DNA of 64,000 nt from Prosapia bicincta (Eukaryota; Arthropoda; Insecta; Hemiptera; Cercopidae), in contig JBAIZL010000007.1 in NCBI GenBank assembly GCA_036971475.1, positions 28,620,447 to 28,684,446 on the forward strand, read 5' to 3'. Below are positions 23,996 through 36,812 of the stretch, piece after piece. Each line of letters starts with the position of its first letter. Position 1 is the stretch's first letter. Under the pieces are notes generated by a model. The model ran no database searches. It saw nothing but the letters and a program-made list of their open reading frames with translations, and was not told the origin of the DNA. Position numbers and translations under genes: made by a program.

Positions 23996-26900
23996 AGGAC
24001 ATGAAAGTGTAACGTCTAGACATCACTTTATTACCTTGATAGGAAGTAGATTGACATTAGGGTGCAGGTGTAACGACATGAAGGTGTAACGTCTAGGCAT
24101 CACTTAATCTCCTCGACCGAGAGTAGATTGACGTTATGGTGCAGGTGTAACGACATGAAAGTGTAACGTCTAGACATCACTTTCTTACCTTGATAGAAAG
24201 TAGGTTGACATTAGGGTGCAGGTGTAACGACATGAAGGAGTAACGTCTAGACATCACTTTATTACCTTGATAGAATGTAGGTTGACATTAGGGTGCAGGT
24301 GTAACGACATGAAGGTGTAACGTCTATACATCACAGAATCTCCTCGACCGAGAGTAGATTGACGTTAGGGTGCAGGTGTAACGACATGAAAGTGTAACAT
24401 CTAGACATCACTTTATTACCTTGATAGAAAGTAGGTTGACATTAGTGTGCAGGTGTAACGACATGAAGGAGTAACGTCTAGACATCATTTTATTACCTTG
24501 ATAGAATGTAGGTTGACATTAGGGTGCAGGTGTAACGACATGAAGGTGTAACGTCTCTACATCACTTTATTACATTGATAGCAAGTAGGTTAACATTAGG
24601 GTGCGGGTGTAACGTCATGAAGGTGTAACGTCTAGACAACACTTAATATCCTCGACCGAGTGTAGATTGACGTTGGGGTGCGGGTGTAACGACATGAAGT
24701 TGTAACGTCTAGACATCACTTAATATCCTCAACCGGGAGTAGATTGACGTTAGGGTGCAGGTATAACAACATGAAGGTGTAACGTCAAGACATCACTTAA
24801 TATCCTCGACCGAGAATAGATTGACGTTAGGGGCAGGTGTAACGACATGAAGTTGTAACGTCTAGACATCAATTAATATCCTCGACCGAGAGTAGATTGA
24901 CGTTAGAGTGCGGGTGTAACGACATGAAGGTGTAACGTCTAGACATCACGTAATATCCTCGACCGAAAATAGATTGACGTTAGGGTGCGGGTGTAACGAC
25001 ATGAATGTGTAACGTCTAGACATCACTTAATATCTTCGACCGAGAGTAGATTGACGTTAGGGTGCAGATGTAACGACATGAAGGTATAACGTCTAGACAT
25101 CACTTAATATCTTCGACCGAGAGTAGATTGACGTTAGGGTGCGGGTGTAAGGACATGAAGGTGTAACGTCTAGACATCACTTAATATCCTCGACCGAGAA
25201 TAGATTGACGTTAGGGGCAGGTGTAACGACATGAAGTTGTAACGTCTAGACATCACTTAATATCTTCGACCGAGAGTAGATTGACGTTAGGGTGCAGATG
25301 TAACGACATGAAGGTGTAACGTCTAGACATCACTTAATATCTTCGACCGAGAGTAGATTAACGTTAGGGTGCAGATGTAACGACATGAAGGTGTAACGTC
25401 TAGACATCACTTAATATCTTCGACCGAGAGTAGATTGACGTTGGGGTGCGGGTGTAACGACATGAAGTTGTAACGTCTAAACATCACTTAATATCCTCAA
25501 CCGGGAGTAGATTGACGTTAGGGTGCAGGTATAACAACATGAAGGTGTAACGTCTAGACATCACTTAATATCCTCGACCGAGAATAGATTGACGTTAGGG
25601 TGCAGGTATAACAACATGAAGGTGTAACGTCTAGACATCACTTAATATCCTCGACCGAGAATAGATTGACGTTAGGGTGCAGATGTAACAACATGAAGGT
25701 GTAACGTCTAGACATCACTTAATATCTTCGACCGAGAGTAGATTGACGTTAGGGTGCAGATGTAACGACATGAAGGTGTAACGTCTAAACATCACTTAAT
25801 ATCCTCAACCGGGAGTAGATTGACGTTAGGGTGCAGGTATAACAACATGAAGGTGTAACGTCTAGACATCACTTAATATCCTCGACCGAGAATAGATTGA
25901 CGTTAGGGTGCAGGTATAACAACATGAAGGTGTAACGTCTAGACATCACTTAATATCCTCGACCGAGAATAGATTGACGTTAGGGTGCAGGTATAACAAC
26001 ATGAAGGTGTAACGTCTAGACATCACTTAATATCCTCGACCGAGAATAGATTGACGTTAGGGTGCAGGTATAACAACATGAAGGTGTAACGTCTAGACAT
26101 CACTTAATATCCTCAACCGGGAGTAGATTGACGTTAGGGTGCAGGTATAACAACATGAAGGTGTAACGTCTAGACATCACTTAATATCCTCGACCGAGAA
26201 TAGATTGACGTTAGGGTGCAGGTATAACAACATGAAGGTGTAACGTCTAGACATCACTTAATATCCTCAACCGGGAGTAGATTGACGTTAGGGTGCAGGT
26301 ATAACAACATGAAGGTGTAACGTCTAGACATCACTTAATATCCTCAACCGGGAGTAGATTGACGTTAGGGTGCAGGTATAACAACATGAAGGTGTAACGT
26401 CTAGACATCACTTAATATCCTCAACCGGGAGTAGATTGACGTTAGGGTGCAGGTATAACAACATGAAGGTGTAACGTCTAGACATCACTTAATATCCTCG
26501 ACCGAGAATAGATTGACGTTAGGGTGCAGGTATAACAACATGAAGGTGTAACGTCTAGACATCACTTAATATCCTCAACCGGGAGTAGATTGACGTTAGG
26601 GTGCAGGTATAACAACATGAAGGTGTAACGTCTAGACATCACTTAATATCCTCGACCGAGAATAGATTGACGTTAGGGTGCAGATGTAACGACATGAAGG
26701 TGTAACGTCTAGACATCACTTAATATCCTCGACCGAGAGTAGATTGACGTTAGGGTGCAGGTATAACAACATGAAGGTGTAACGTCTAGACATCACTTAA
26801 TATCCTCAACCGGGAGTAGATTGACGTTAGGGTGCAGGTATAACAACATGAAGGTGTAACGTCTAGACATCACTTAATATCCTCGACCGAGAATAGATTG

Positions 26901-27839
26901 ACGTTAGGGTGCAGGTATAACAACATGAAGGTGTAACGTCTAGACATCACTTAATATCCTCAACCGGGAGTAGATTGACGTTAGGGTGCAGGTATAACAA
27001 CATGAAGGTGTAACGTCTAGACATCACTTAATATCCTCGACCGAGAATAGATTGACGTTAGGGTGCAGGTATAACAACATGAAGGTGTAACGTCTAGACA
27101 TCACTTAATATCCTCAACCGGGAGTAGATTGACGTTAGGGTGCAGGTATAACAACATGAAGGTGTAACGTCTAGACATCACTTAATATCCTCGACCGAGA
27201 ATAGATTGACGTTAGGGTGCAGGTATAACAACATGAAGGTGTAACGTCTAGACATCACTTAATATCCTCGACCGAGAATAGATTGACGTTAGGGTGCAGG
27301 TATAACAACATGAAGGTGTAACGTCTAGACATCACTTAATATCCTCAACCGGGAGTAGATTGACGTTAGGGTGCAGGTATAACAACATGAAGGTGTAACG
27401 TCTAGACATCACTTAATATCCTCGACCGAGAATAGATTGACGTTAGGGTGCAGGTATAACAACATGAAGGTGTAACGTCTAGACATCACTTAATATCCTC
27501 GACCGAGAATAGATTGACGTTAGGGTGCAGGTATAACAACATGAAGGTGTAACGTCTAGACATCACTTAATATCCTCGACCGAGAATAGATTGACGTTAG
27601 GGTGCAGGTATAACAACATGAAGGTGTAACGTCTAGACATCACTTAATATCCTCGACCGAGAATAGATTGACGTTAGGGTGCAGGTATAACAACATGAAG
27701 GTGTAACGTCTAGACATCACTTAATATCCTCAACCGGGAGTAGATTGACGTTAGGGTGCAGGTATAACAACATGAAGGTGTAACGTCTAGACATCACTTA
27801 ATATCCTCGACCGAGAATAGATTGACGTTAGGGTGCAGA

Positions 27840-30800
27840 TGTAACAACATGAAGGTGTAACGTCTAGACATCACTTAATATCTTCGACCGAGAGTAGATT
27901 GACGTTAGGGTGCAGATGTAACGACATGAAGGTGTAACGTCTAGACATCACTTAATATCCTCGACCGAGAGTAGATTGACGTTAGTGTTCAGGTGTAACG
28001 ACATGAAGGTGTAACGTCTCTACATCACTTTATTACATTGATAGAAAGTAGGTTGACATTAGGGTGCGGGTGTAACGTCATGAAGGTGTAACGTCTAGAC
28101 ATCACTTAATATCCTCGACCGAGAGTAGATTGACGTTAGGGTGCGGGTGTAACGACATGAAGTTGTAACGTCTAGACATCACTTAATATCCTCGATCCAG
28201 AGTAGATTGACGTTAGGGTGCGGGTGTAACGACATGAAGGTGTAACGTCTAGACATCATTTTATTACCTTGATAGAACGTAGGTTAACATTAGGGTGCGG
28301 GTATAATGACATGAAGGTGTAACGTCTAGACACCACTTTGTTTCCCTGATAGAGAGTTGGTGGAAATTAGGGTGCGGATGTAACGACATGAAGGTGGAAC
28401 GACATGAAGTTTTAACGTCTAGACATCAATTTATTGCCTCGATAGAAAGTAGGTTGACATTAGGGTGCAGGTGTAACGACATGATGGTGGAACGTCTAGA
28501 CATCACTTTATTACCTTGATAGAAAGTAGGTTGACATTAGGGTGCGGGTGTAACGACATGAAGGTGTAACATCTAGACATCACTTTATTACCTTGATAGA
28601 AAGTAGGTTGACATTAGTGTGAAGGTGTAACGACATGAAGGTGTAACGTCTAGACATCACTTTATTACCTTGATAGAACGTAGGTTGAAATTAGTGTGCA
28701 GGTGTAACGACATGAAGGTGTAACGTCTAGACATCACTTAATATCCTCGACCGAGAGTAGATTGACGTTAGGGTGCAGGTGTAACGACATTAAGTCGTAA
28801 CGTCTAGACATCACAATATCCTCGACCGAGAGTAGATTTACGGTAGGGTGCAGGTATAACGACATGAAGGTGTAACGTCTAGACATCACTTAATATTCTC
28901 GACCGAGAGTAGATTGACGTTAGGGTGCAGGTGTAACAACATGAAGGTGTAACATCTAGACATCACTTTATTACCGTGATAGAAAGTAGGTTGACATTAG
29001 TGTGCAGGTGTAACGACATGAAGGTGTAACGTCTAGACATCACTTAATATCCTCGACCGAGGGTAGATTGACGTTGGGGTGCAGGTGTTACGACATGAAG
29101 GTGTAACTTCTAGACATCACTTAATATCCTCGACCGAGAGTAGATTGACGTTGGGGTGCAGGTGTAACGACATGAAGGTGTAACGTTTAGATATCACTTT
29201 ATTACCTTGATAGAAAGTAGGTTGACATTACGGTGCGGGTGTAATGACATGAAGGTGTAACGAAATGAAGGTGTAACGTCTAGACATCACTTTATTACCT
29301 TGAAAGAAAGTAGGTTGACATTAGGGTGCAGGTGTAACGACATGAAGGTGTAACGTCTAGACATCACTTTATTACCTTAATAGAAAGTAGGTTTACATTA
29401 GGGAGCGGGTGTAACGACATGAAGGTGTAACGTCTAGACATCACTTTATTACCTTTATAGAAAGTAGGTTGACATGAGGATGCGGGTGTAACGACATGAA
29501 GGTGTAACGTCTAGGCATCACTTTATTACCTTGAAGGAAAGTAGGTTGACATTAGGGTGTAGGTGTAACGAAATGAAGGTGTAACGTCTAAACATTACTT
29601 TATTACCTTGATAGAAGTAGGCTGACATTAGGGTGCAGGTGTAACGACATGAAGGTGTAACGTCTAGACATCACTTCATATCTTCACCGAGAGTAGATTG
29701 ACGTTAGGGTGCGGGTGTAACGACATGAAGGTGTAACGTCTAGACATCACTTAATATCCTCGACCGAGAATAGATTGACGTTAGGGTGCAGATGTAACGA
29801 CATGAAGGTGTAACGTCTAGACATCACTTAATATCTTCGACCGAGAGTAGATTGACGTTAGGGTGCAGATGTAACGACATGAAGGTGTAACGTCTAGACA
29901 TCACTTAATATCTTCGACCGAGAGTAGATTGACGTTGGGGTGCGGGTGTAACGACATGAAGTTGTAACGTTCAGACATCACTTAATATCCTCAACCGGGA
30001 GTAGATTGACGTTAGGGTGCAGGTATAACAACATGAAGGTGTAACGTCTAGACATCTCTTAATATACTCGACCGAGAATAGATTGACGTTAGGGTGCAGG
30101 TGTAACGACATGAAGTTGTAACGTCTAGACATCACTTAATATCTTCGACCGAGAGTAGATTGAGGTTAGGGTGCGGGTGTAACGACATGAATGTGTAACG
30201 TCTAGACATCACTTAATATCTTCGACCGAGAGTAGATTGACGTTAGGGTGCAGATGTAACGACATGAAGGTGTAACGTCTAGACATCACTTAATATCCTC
30301 GACCGAGAGTAGATTGACGTTAGTGTTCAGGTGTAACGACATGAAGGTGTAACGTCTCTACATCACTTTATTACATTGATAGAAAGTAGGTTGACATTAG
30401 GGTGCGGGTGTAACGTCATGAAGGTGTAACGTCTAGACATCACTTAATATCCTCGACCGAGAGTAGATTGACGTTAGGGTGCGGGTGTAACGACATGAAG
30501 TTGTAACGTCTAGTCATCACTTAATATCCTCGATCCAGAGTAGATTGACGTTAGGGTGCGGGTGTAACGACATGAAGGTGTAACGTCTAGACATCATTTT
30601 ATTACCTTGATAGAACGTAGGTTAACATTAGGGTGCGGGTATAATGACATGAAGGTGTAACGTCTAGACACCACTTTGTTTCCCTGATAGAGAGTTGGTG
30701 GAAATTAGGGTGCGGATGTAACGACATGAAGGTGGAACGACATGAAGTTTTAACGTCTAGACATCAATTTATTGCCTCGATAGAAAGTAGGTTGACATTA

Positions 30801-32055
30801 GGGTGCAGGTGTAACGACATGATGGTGGAACGTCTAGACATCACTTTATTACCTTGATAGAAAGTAGGTTGACATTAGGGTGCGGGTGTAACGACATGAA
30901 GGTGTAACATCTAGACATCACTTTATTACCTTGATAGAAAGTAGGTTGACATTAGTGTGAAGGTGTAACGACATGAAGGTGTAACGTCTAGACATCACTT
31001 TATTACCTTGATAGAACGTAGGTTGAAATTAGTGTGCAGGTGTAACGACATGAAGGTGTAACGTCTAGACATCACTTAATATCCTCGACCGAGAGTAGAT
31101 TGACGTTAGGGTGCAGGTGTAACGACATTAAGTCGTAACGTCTAGACATCACAATATCCTCGACCGAGAGTAGATTTACGGTAGGGTGCAGGTATAACGA
31201 CATGAAGGTGTAACGTCTAGACATCACTTAATATTCTCGACCGAGAGTAGATTGACGTTAGGGTGCAGGTGTAACAACATGAAGGTGTAACATCTAGACA
31301 TCACTTTATTACCGTGATAGAAAGTAGGTTGACATTAGTGTGCAGGTGTAACGACATGAAGGTGTAACGTCTAGACATCACTTAATATCCTCGACCGAGG
31401 GTAGATTGACGTTGGGGTGCAGGTGTTACGACATGAAGGTGTAACTTCTAGACATCACTTAATATCCTCGACCGAGAGTAGATTGACGTTGGGGTGCAGG
31501 TGTAACGACATGAAGGTGTAACGTTTAGATATCACTTTATTACCTTGATAGAAAGTAGGTTGACATTACGGTGCGGGTGTAATGACATGAAGGTGTAACG
31601 AAATGAAGGTGTAACGTCTAGACATCACTTTATTACCTTGATAGAAAGTAGGTTGACATTAGGGTGCAGGTGTAACGACATGAAGGTGTAACGTCTAGAC
31701 ATCACTTTATTACCTTAATAGAAAGTAGGTTGACATTAGGGAGCGGGTGTAACGACATGAAGGTGTAACGTCTAGACATCACTTTATTACCTTTATAGAA
31801 AGTAGGTTGACATTAGGATGCGGGTGTAACGACATGAAGGTGTATCGTCTAGGCATCACTTTATTACCTTGAAGGAAAGTAGGTTGACATTAGGGTGTAG
31901 GTGTAACGAAATGAAGGTGTAACGTCTAAACATTACTTTATTACCTTGATAGAAGTAGGCTGACATTAGGGTGCAGGTGTAACGACATGAAGGTGTAACG
32001 TCTAGACATCACTTCATATCTTCACCGAGAGTAGATTGACGTTAGGGTGCAGGTG
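27840..32055. repeat. 2338-bp offset segmental duplication in the 77-bp array
   Basis: Rare markers recur with exactly the same spacing. GTTAGTGTTCAGG is at 27981 and 30319; CACCACTTTGTTTCCCTG is at 28331 and 30669. The matching stretch runs from about 27840 to 29715 and again from about 30178 to 32055. The copies differ at only a few sites, for example TTGAAAGAAAG versus TTGATAGAAAG near 29291/31629, so the duplication is recent. Confidence 0.85.
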
Positions 32056-32654
32056 TAACGAATTGAAAGTGTAACGTATAGACATCACTCTATTACCTTG
32101 ATATGAAGTAGATTGACATTAGGGTGCAGGTGTAACGACATGAAGGTGTAACGTCTAGACATCATTTAATATCCTCGACCAAGAGTAGATTGACGTTAGG
32201 GTGCAGGTGTAACGACATGAAAGTGTAACTTCTAGATATCACTTTATTACCTTGATAGAATATGGGTTGACATTAGTGTGCAGGTGTAACGACATGAAAG
32301 TGTAACATCTAGACATCACTTTATTACCTAGATAGAAAGTAGGTTGACATTAGTGTGCAGGTGTTACGACATGAAGGTGTAACGCTTAGACATCACTTTA
32401 TTACCTTGATAGAATGTAGGTTGGCATTAGGGTGCAGGTGTAACGACATTAAGGTGTAACGTCTAGACATCCCTTAATATCCTCGACCGAGAATAGATTG
32501 ACGTTAGGGTGCGGGTGTAACGACATGAAGGTGTAACGTCTAGACATCCCTTTATTACCTTGATAGAAAGTAGGTTGGCATTAGGGTGCAGGTGTAACGA
32601 CATGAAGGTGTAACGTCTAGAGATCACTTTATTGCCCCGATAGAGTGGGTCTAC

Positions 32655-32925
32655 TCTAAAATATTTGGTACCATAACTCCATTTACAGTATTTTCCAGTG
32701 GGCTATACGATATGACTATATTTATTTATCTCATGGTGTTCTTCTCTTATCCTGCAGAGATCTTAATCCAGTGACGTTGTAAGGTTGCCTGAAAAATACA
32801 AAATCCACTTTTTAAATTTTTTATCGTTAAGGTATAAATCTTTATGCTATCAATAAATAACATAGAGTATCAATGCTATCATAACAGCTTGTGTTGCACA
32901 AGTGATGCTAAGATCGACTCTTACA
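32655..32925. repeat. 271-bp module, copy 1, embedded in the 77-bp array
   Basis: Non-satellite sequence begins TCTAAAATATTTGGTACC and ends GATCGACTCTTACA. It interrupts a monomer after GGTCTAC on the left and resumes at TGTAGGTTGGCATTAGGG on the right. It contains a strong acceptor-like tract TTCTTCTCTTATCCTGCAG and the small hairpin CTTGTGTTGCACAAG. No ORF. Identical boundaries are seen in the two later copies. Confidence 0.85.
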
Positions 32926-34350
32926 TGTAGGTTGGCATTAGGGTGCAGGTGTAACGACATGAAGGTGTAACGTCTAGATATCACTTAATATCCTAGACCG
33001 AGAGTAGATTGACGTTGGGGGTGCAGGTGTAACGACATGAAGGTGTAACGTCTAGACATCACTTTATTACCTTGATAGAAAGTAGGTTGACATTAGGGTG
33101 CGGGTGTAACGGCATGAAGGTCTAACGAAATGAAGGTGTAACGTCTAGACATCACTTTGTTTCCCTGATAGAGAGTTGGTTGACCTTAGGGTGCGGGTGT
33201 AACGACATGAAGGTGTAACGTCTAGACATCACTTTATTACCTTGATAGAAAGTAGGTTGACATTAAGGTGCAGGTGTAACGACATGAAGGTGTAACGTCT
33301 AGACATCACTTTATTACCTTGATAGGAAGTCGGTTGAAATTAGGGTGCAGTAGTAACGACATGAAAGTGTAACGTATAGACATCACTTTATTACCTTGAT
33401 AGAAGGTAGGTTGACATTACGGTGCGGGTGTAACGAAATGATGGTGTAACGAAATGACGGTGTAACGTCTAGACATCAATTTATTACCTTGATAGAAAGT
33501 AGGTTGACATTAGGGTGCGGGTGTAACGACATGAAGGTGTAACGTCTAGATATCACTTTATTACCTTGAAGGAAAGTAGGTTGACATTAGGGTGCAGGTG
33601 TAACGACATGAAGGTGTAACGTCTAAACATCACTTTATTACCTTGATAGAAGTAGGTTGACATTAGGCTGCAGGTGTAACGACATGAAGGTGAGACGTCT
33701 AGACATCACTTCATATCCTCACCGAGAGTAGATTGACGTTAGGGTGCAGGTGTAACGACATGAAAGTGTAACGTCCTGATATCATTTTATTACCTTGATA
33801 GGAAGTAGATTGACATTAGGGTGCAGGTGTAACGACATGAAGGTGTAACGTCTAGACATCACTTAATATCCTCGACCAAGAGTAGATTGACGTAAGGGTG
33901 CAGGTGTAACGACATGAAAGTGTAACGCTTAGACACCACTTTATTATCTTGATAGAAAGTACGTTGACATTAGTGTGCAGGTGTAACGACATGAAGGTGT
34001 AACGTCTAGACATCACTTTATTACCTTGATAGAACGTAGGTTGACATTAGTGTGCAGGTGTAACGACATGAAGGTGTAACGTCTAGACATCACTTTATTA
34101 CCTTGATAGAAATTAGGTTGACATTAGTGTGCAGGTGTAACGAAATGAAGGTGTAACGTCTAGACGTCACTTTATTACCTTGATAGAATATAGGTTGACA
34201 TTAGGTGCAGGTGTAACGACATGAAGGTGTAACGTCTAGACATCACTTAATATCCTCGACCGAGAATAGATTGACGTTAGGGTCCGGGTGTAACGACATG
34301 AAGGTGTAACGTCTAGACATCACTTTATTGCCCCGATAGAGTTGGTCTAC
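32926..34350. repeat. 77-bp satellite, second block (~18 copies)
   Basis: The same monomer family as the main block, mostly the TTTATTACCTTGATAGAAAG type, between copies 1 and 2 of the 271-bp module. Confidence 0.95.
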
Positions 34351-34621
34351 TCTAAAATATCTGATACCATAACTCCATTTACAGTATTTTCCAGTGGGCT
34401 ATACGATATGACTATATTTATTTATCGCATGGTGTTCTTCTCTTATCCTGCAGAGATCTTAATCCAGTGACGTTGTAAAGTTGCCTAAAAAATACAAAAT
34501 CCACTTTTTAAATTTTTTATCGTTAAGGTATAAATCTTTATGCTATCAATAAATAACATAGAGTATCAATGCTATCATAACAGCTTGTGCTGCACAAGTG
34601 ATGCTAAGATCGACTCTTACA
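34351..34621. repeat. 271-bp module, copy 2
   Basis: Nearly identical to copy 1, with the same junctions against the satellite (GGTCTAC on the left, TGTAGGTTGG on the right). The offset from copy 1 is 1696 bp. The hairpin here reads CTTGTGCTGCACAAG. Confidence 0.85.
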
Positions 34622-34707
34622 TGTAGGTTGGCATTAGGGTGCAGGTGTAACGACATGAAGGTGTAACGTCTAGACATCACTTTATTGCCCCGATAGAGTT
34701 GGTCTTC
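34622..34707. repeat. Single 77-bp satellite unit between two modules
   Basis: One monomer plus a few bases, from TGTAGGTTGGCATTAGGG to CCCCGATAGAGTTGG. It links modules 2 and 3 and so forms a 357-bp composite repeat with module 2. Confidence 0.9.
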
Positions 34708-34979
34708 TCTAAAATATCTGATACCATAACTCCATTTACAGTATTTTCCAGTGGGCTATACGATATGACTATATTTATTTATCGCATGGTGTTCTTCTCT
34801 TATCCTGCAGAGATCTTAATCCATTGACGTTGTAAAGTTGTCTAAAAAAATACAAAATCCACTTTTTAAATTTTTTATCGTTAAGGTATAAATCTTTATG
34901 CTATCAATAAATAACATAGAGTATCAATGCTATCATAACAGCTTGTGTTGCACAAGTGATGCTAAGATCGACTCTTACA
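34708..34979. repeat. 271-bp module, copy 3, at the right edge of the array
   Basis: The same module with one extra A in the poly-A stretch. Its left junction is the familiar satellite. On the right it runs into unique DNA (GCCTAGATCATTGG) rather than satellite, so this copy marks the outer edge of the array. Confidence 0.85.
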
Positions 34980-35963
34980 GCCTAGATCATTGGTTTTATC
35001 TCTTTACCCTAATCCTACACAGCCATTTCCTAGCATTTGTATCGACATTAGTCACACCACCACCTTTATAAGAAATGAAATCTACCTTAAACACTCGTGT
35101 AGGAATACAACACCAATGAGGGGGAGATATTTGCTCACGTAAACACAGTGTTTGACTAAAGACTTTGTAGCTTGCGAAGAACGGTTGGATGTTAATACAG
35201 AATTATAAATCAGGTGCCAGTGTCTAATATAAACCAGTTTACAGCAACGGGACTGCGTCGAATTTTGGAACCGGCTTCACAGAATCTTGCCACACGGGAA
35301 AGTTAAAGGTCGGCAAAGCTTTACAGTCTGTGTAGCATAATTCGATGTTGTGCGTTCTGACAATCAGACCCTAACCTTAAGCTCGTAATTCGTTGCCCTC
35401 GACCCAGAGCGCGCTGGTCACACCCTACGCACATTCAGGAAGGCAATCAAATCATAGCATGGCGATCCTACAAACTTTGTATGGAATCATTATACCGCCA
35501 TCGTATTCATTTCGTACAAAACAACACGCTTCCCACATAAAATGTTTGATTTAGCAAGACATGAAAAGTAATTATTGCATAACTGATGGAATACTTAATA
35601 ACTTACGTTCTGACGCGTTACGAAGCAATAGCTTTATATACGACGTTTACAGTCTACTCGGTTAGATTGACAAGACGGTAAGCTTCGTAAATGCAACGTA
35701 TGTATTACAGCAGTTATTTAGTATTAACTCAGTTACGTAATAATTACTTATAGTTTAATCAGTGAGTTTAATATGATTATAACAAGCAACTATATATTAT
35801 ATTTATTTATTAAAAAAGGTTAAGTGGGATCTGTTTTAGCGTCTTCATTGCTTCACGAGTGTTCTAGGGGAACCTCGGAACTGCGATTTTTTTGCATTGC
35901 AAAACGGATGGACTAATATTATTAACTATTCATTATATATTTTTTCATCCGTGAAGGAATAGG

Positions 35964-36041
<78 letters not shown>

Positions 36042-36812
36042 CTAGGGTTGTACAGCGAGGGACTTTAAACCCTTTTTAGGAGGTACAGCTAGTAACTTCT
36101 ACTGACCCTCCTGCAGGTCAGTAACCTATTGATAGTGGAAACTTGGTTATCGATCCTAGCTTTTCGAGGCTTAAAGAAATCGACTGGTATGACCTTAGGT
36201 GTTGGGTTTTGGGGTCAAATCTAGATAACTATTACGCTCCCAACGCGTCGATGTCTCGAAGATGTAAAATCAATTTACATTTGTTTGTTAACAAAACATC
36301 TCTTTCTATCTAAGAACTAACATATCTGAAACCTTTGAAATGTTGATTTTTCTGTTTTTAAAGACTATTTTTCCTTATTTGAGAACATAGGTGTTGGAAT
36401 TAAAACTTTAAGAAATTTATATGTAATCATAGCAGTGTTTTATTGATTTTAATAAATAAAACTCTTAACCACAAATACAACTTTTCATGTATTTCCTTGT
36501 GTACAAAAAGGAAATTATTAGCGAAATAATAAAAAAGAGGTTTTATCTATATAAAATGAAATTTACGCAGTAACAGCTTAAGTTGTTAGCCCGGTATCAA
36601 TTGTTACAATTATTTGCTTAGAAAACAGGAGACCAACACAACACTCCTTCCGTGATGTTGTACGTTTTTCTGAACTTCAAATTATCACTTTTTCAGTTTT
36701 TTCAATAAAAACCATATCTTTCATCCGTTCGAGACCGAGGCGATGAAATAGCATCGATAGAAAAACATGCAAAAAGGCCACAGCTAAGAAAGTAATGTTA
36801 TTTATCGGGTAA
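34980..36812. other. Unique spacer with a (GT)n microsatellite
   Basis: No supported gene or RNA. It contains a (GT)34 run at 35969-36037. The sequence right after it (about 36040-36230) is less AT-rich than its surroundings and might be an old transposon fragment, but I cannot assign it. Confidence 0.5.
35969..36037. repeat. (GT)n microsatellite
   Basis: About 34 uninterrupted GT units, ending at GCGTGCTAGGG. Confidence 0.97.

Larger units (their letters stand above)
20575..32654. repeat. Satellite array, 77-bp monomer, about 157 copies (main block)
   Basis: The monomer contains GGTGCAGGTGTAACGACATG, AAGGTGTAAC, GTCTAGACATCACTT and a variable stretch ending GAGAGTAGGTTGACATTAGG. GAGAGTAGG falls at 20829 and 20906, giving 77 bp. 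Every standard unit carries the perfect 8-bp palindrome GTCTAGAC. Regions differ in subfamily. About 20820-21480 is young, with TTTATTGCCCCGGAAGAG. About 22730-23995 is a diverged 76-bp type with TGTAGCGAAATGAAGC. About 24650-27960 is highly homogenised, with CTTAATATCCTCGACCGAG alternating with CCTCAACCGGGAG in 154-bp dimers. About 28020-32650 mixes TTTATTACCTTGATAGAAAG and CTTAATATCC units. No coding potential. Confidence 0.97.

Noticed and set aside
17082..35200. Weak similarity between spacers at about 17082-17260 and 35091-35200 (ACTCGTGTAGGAA, ACGTAAAC)
   Set aside because: Only short words in loose order; not enough to claim a repeat.
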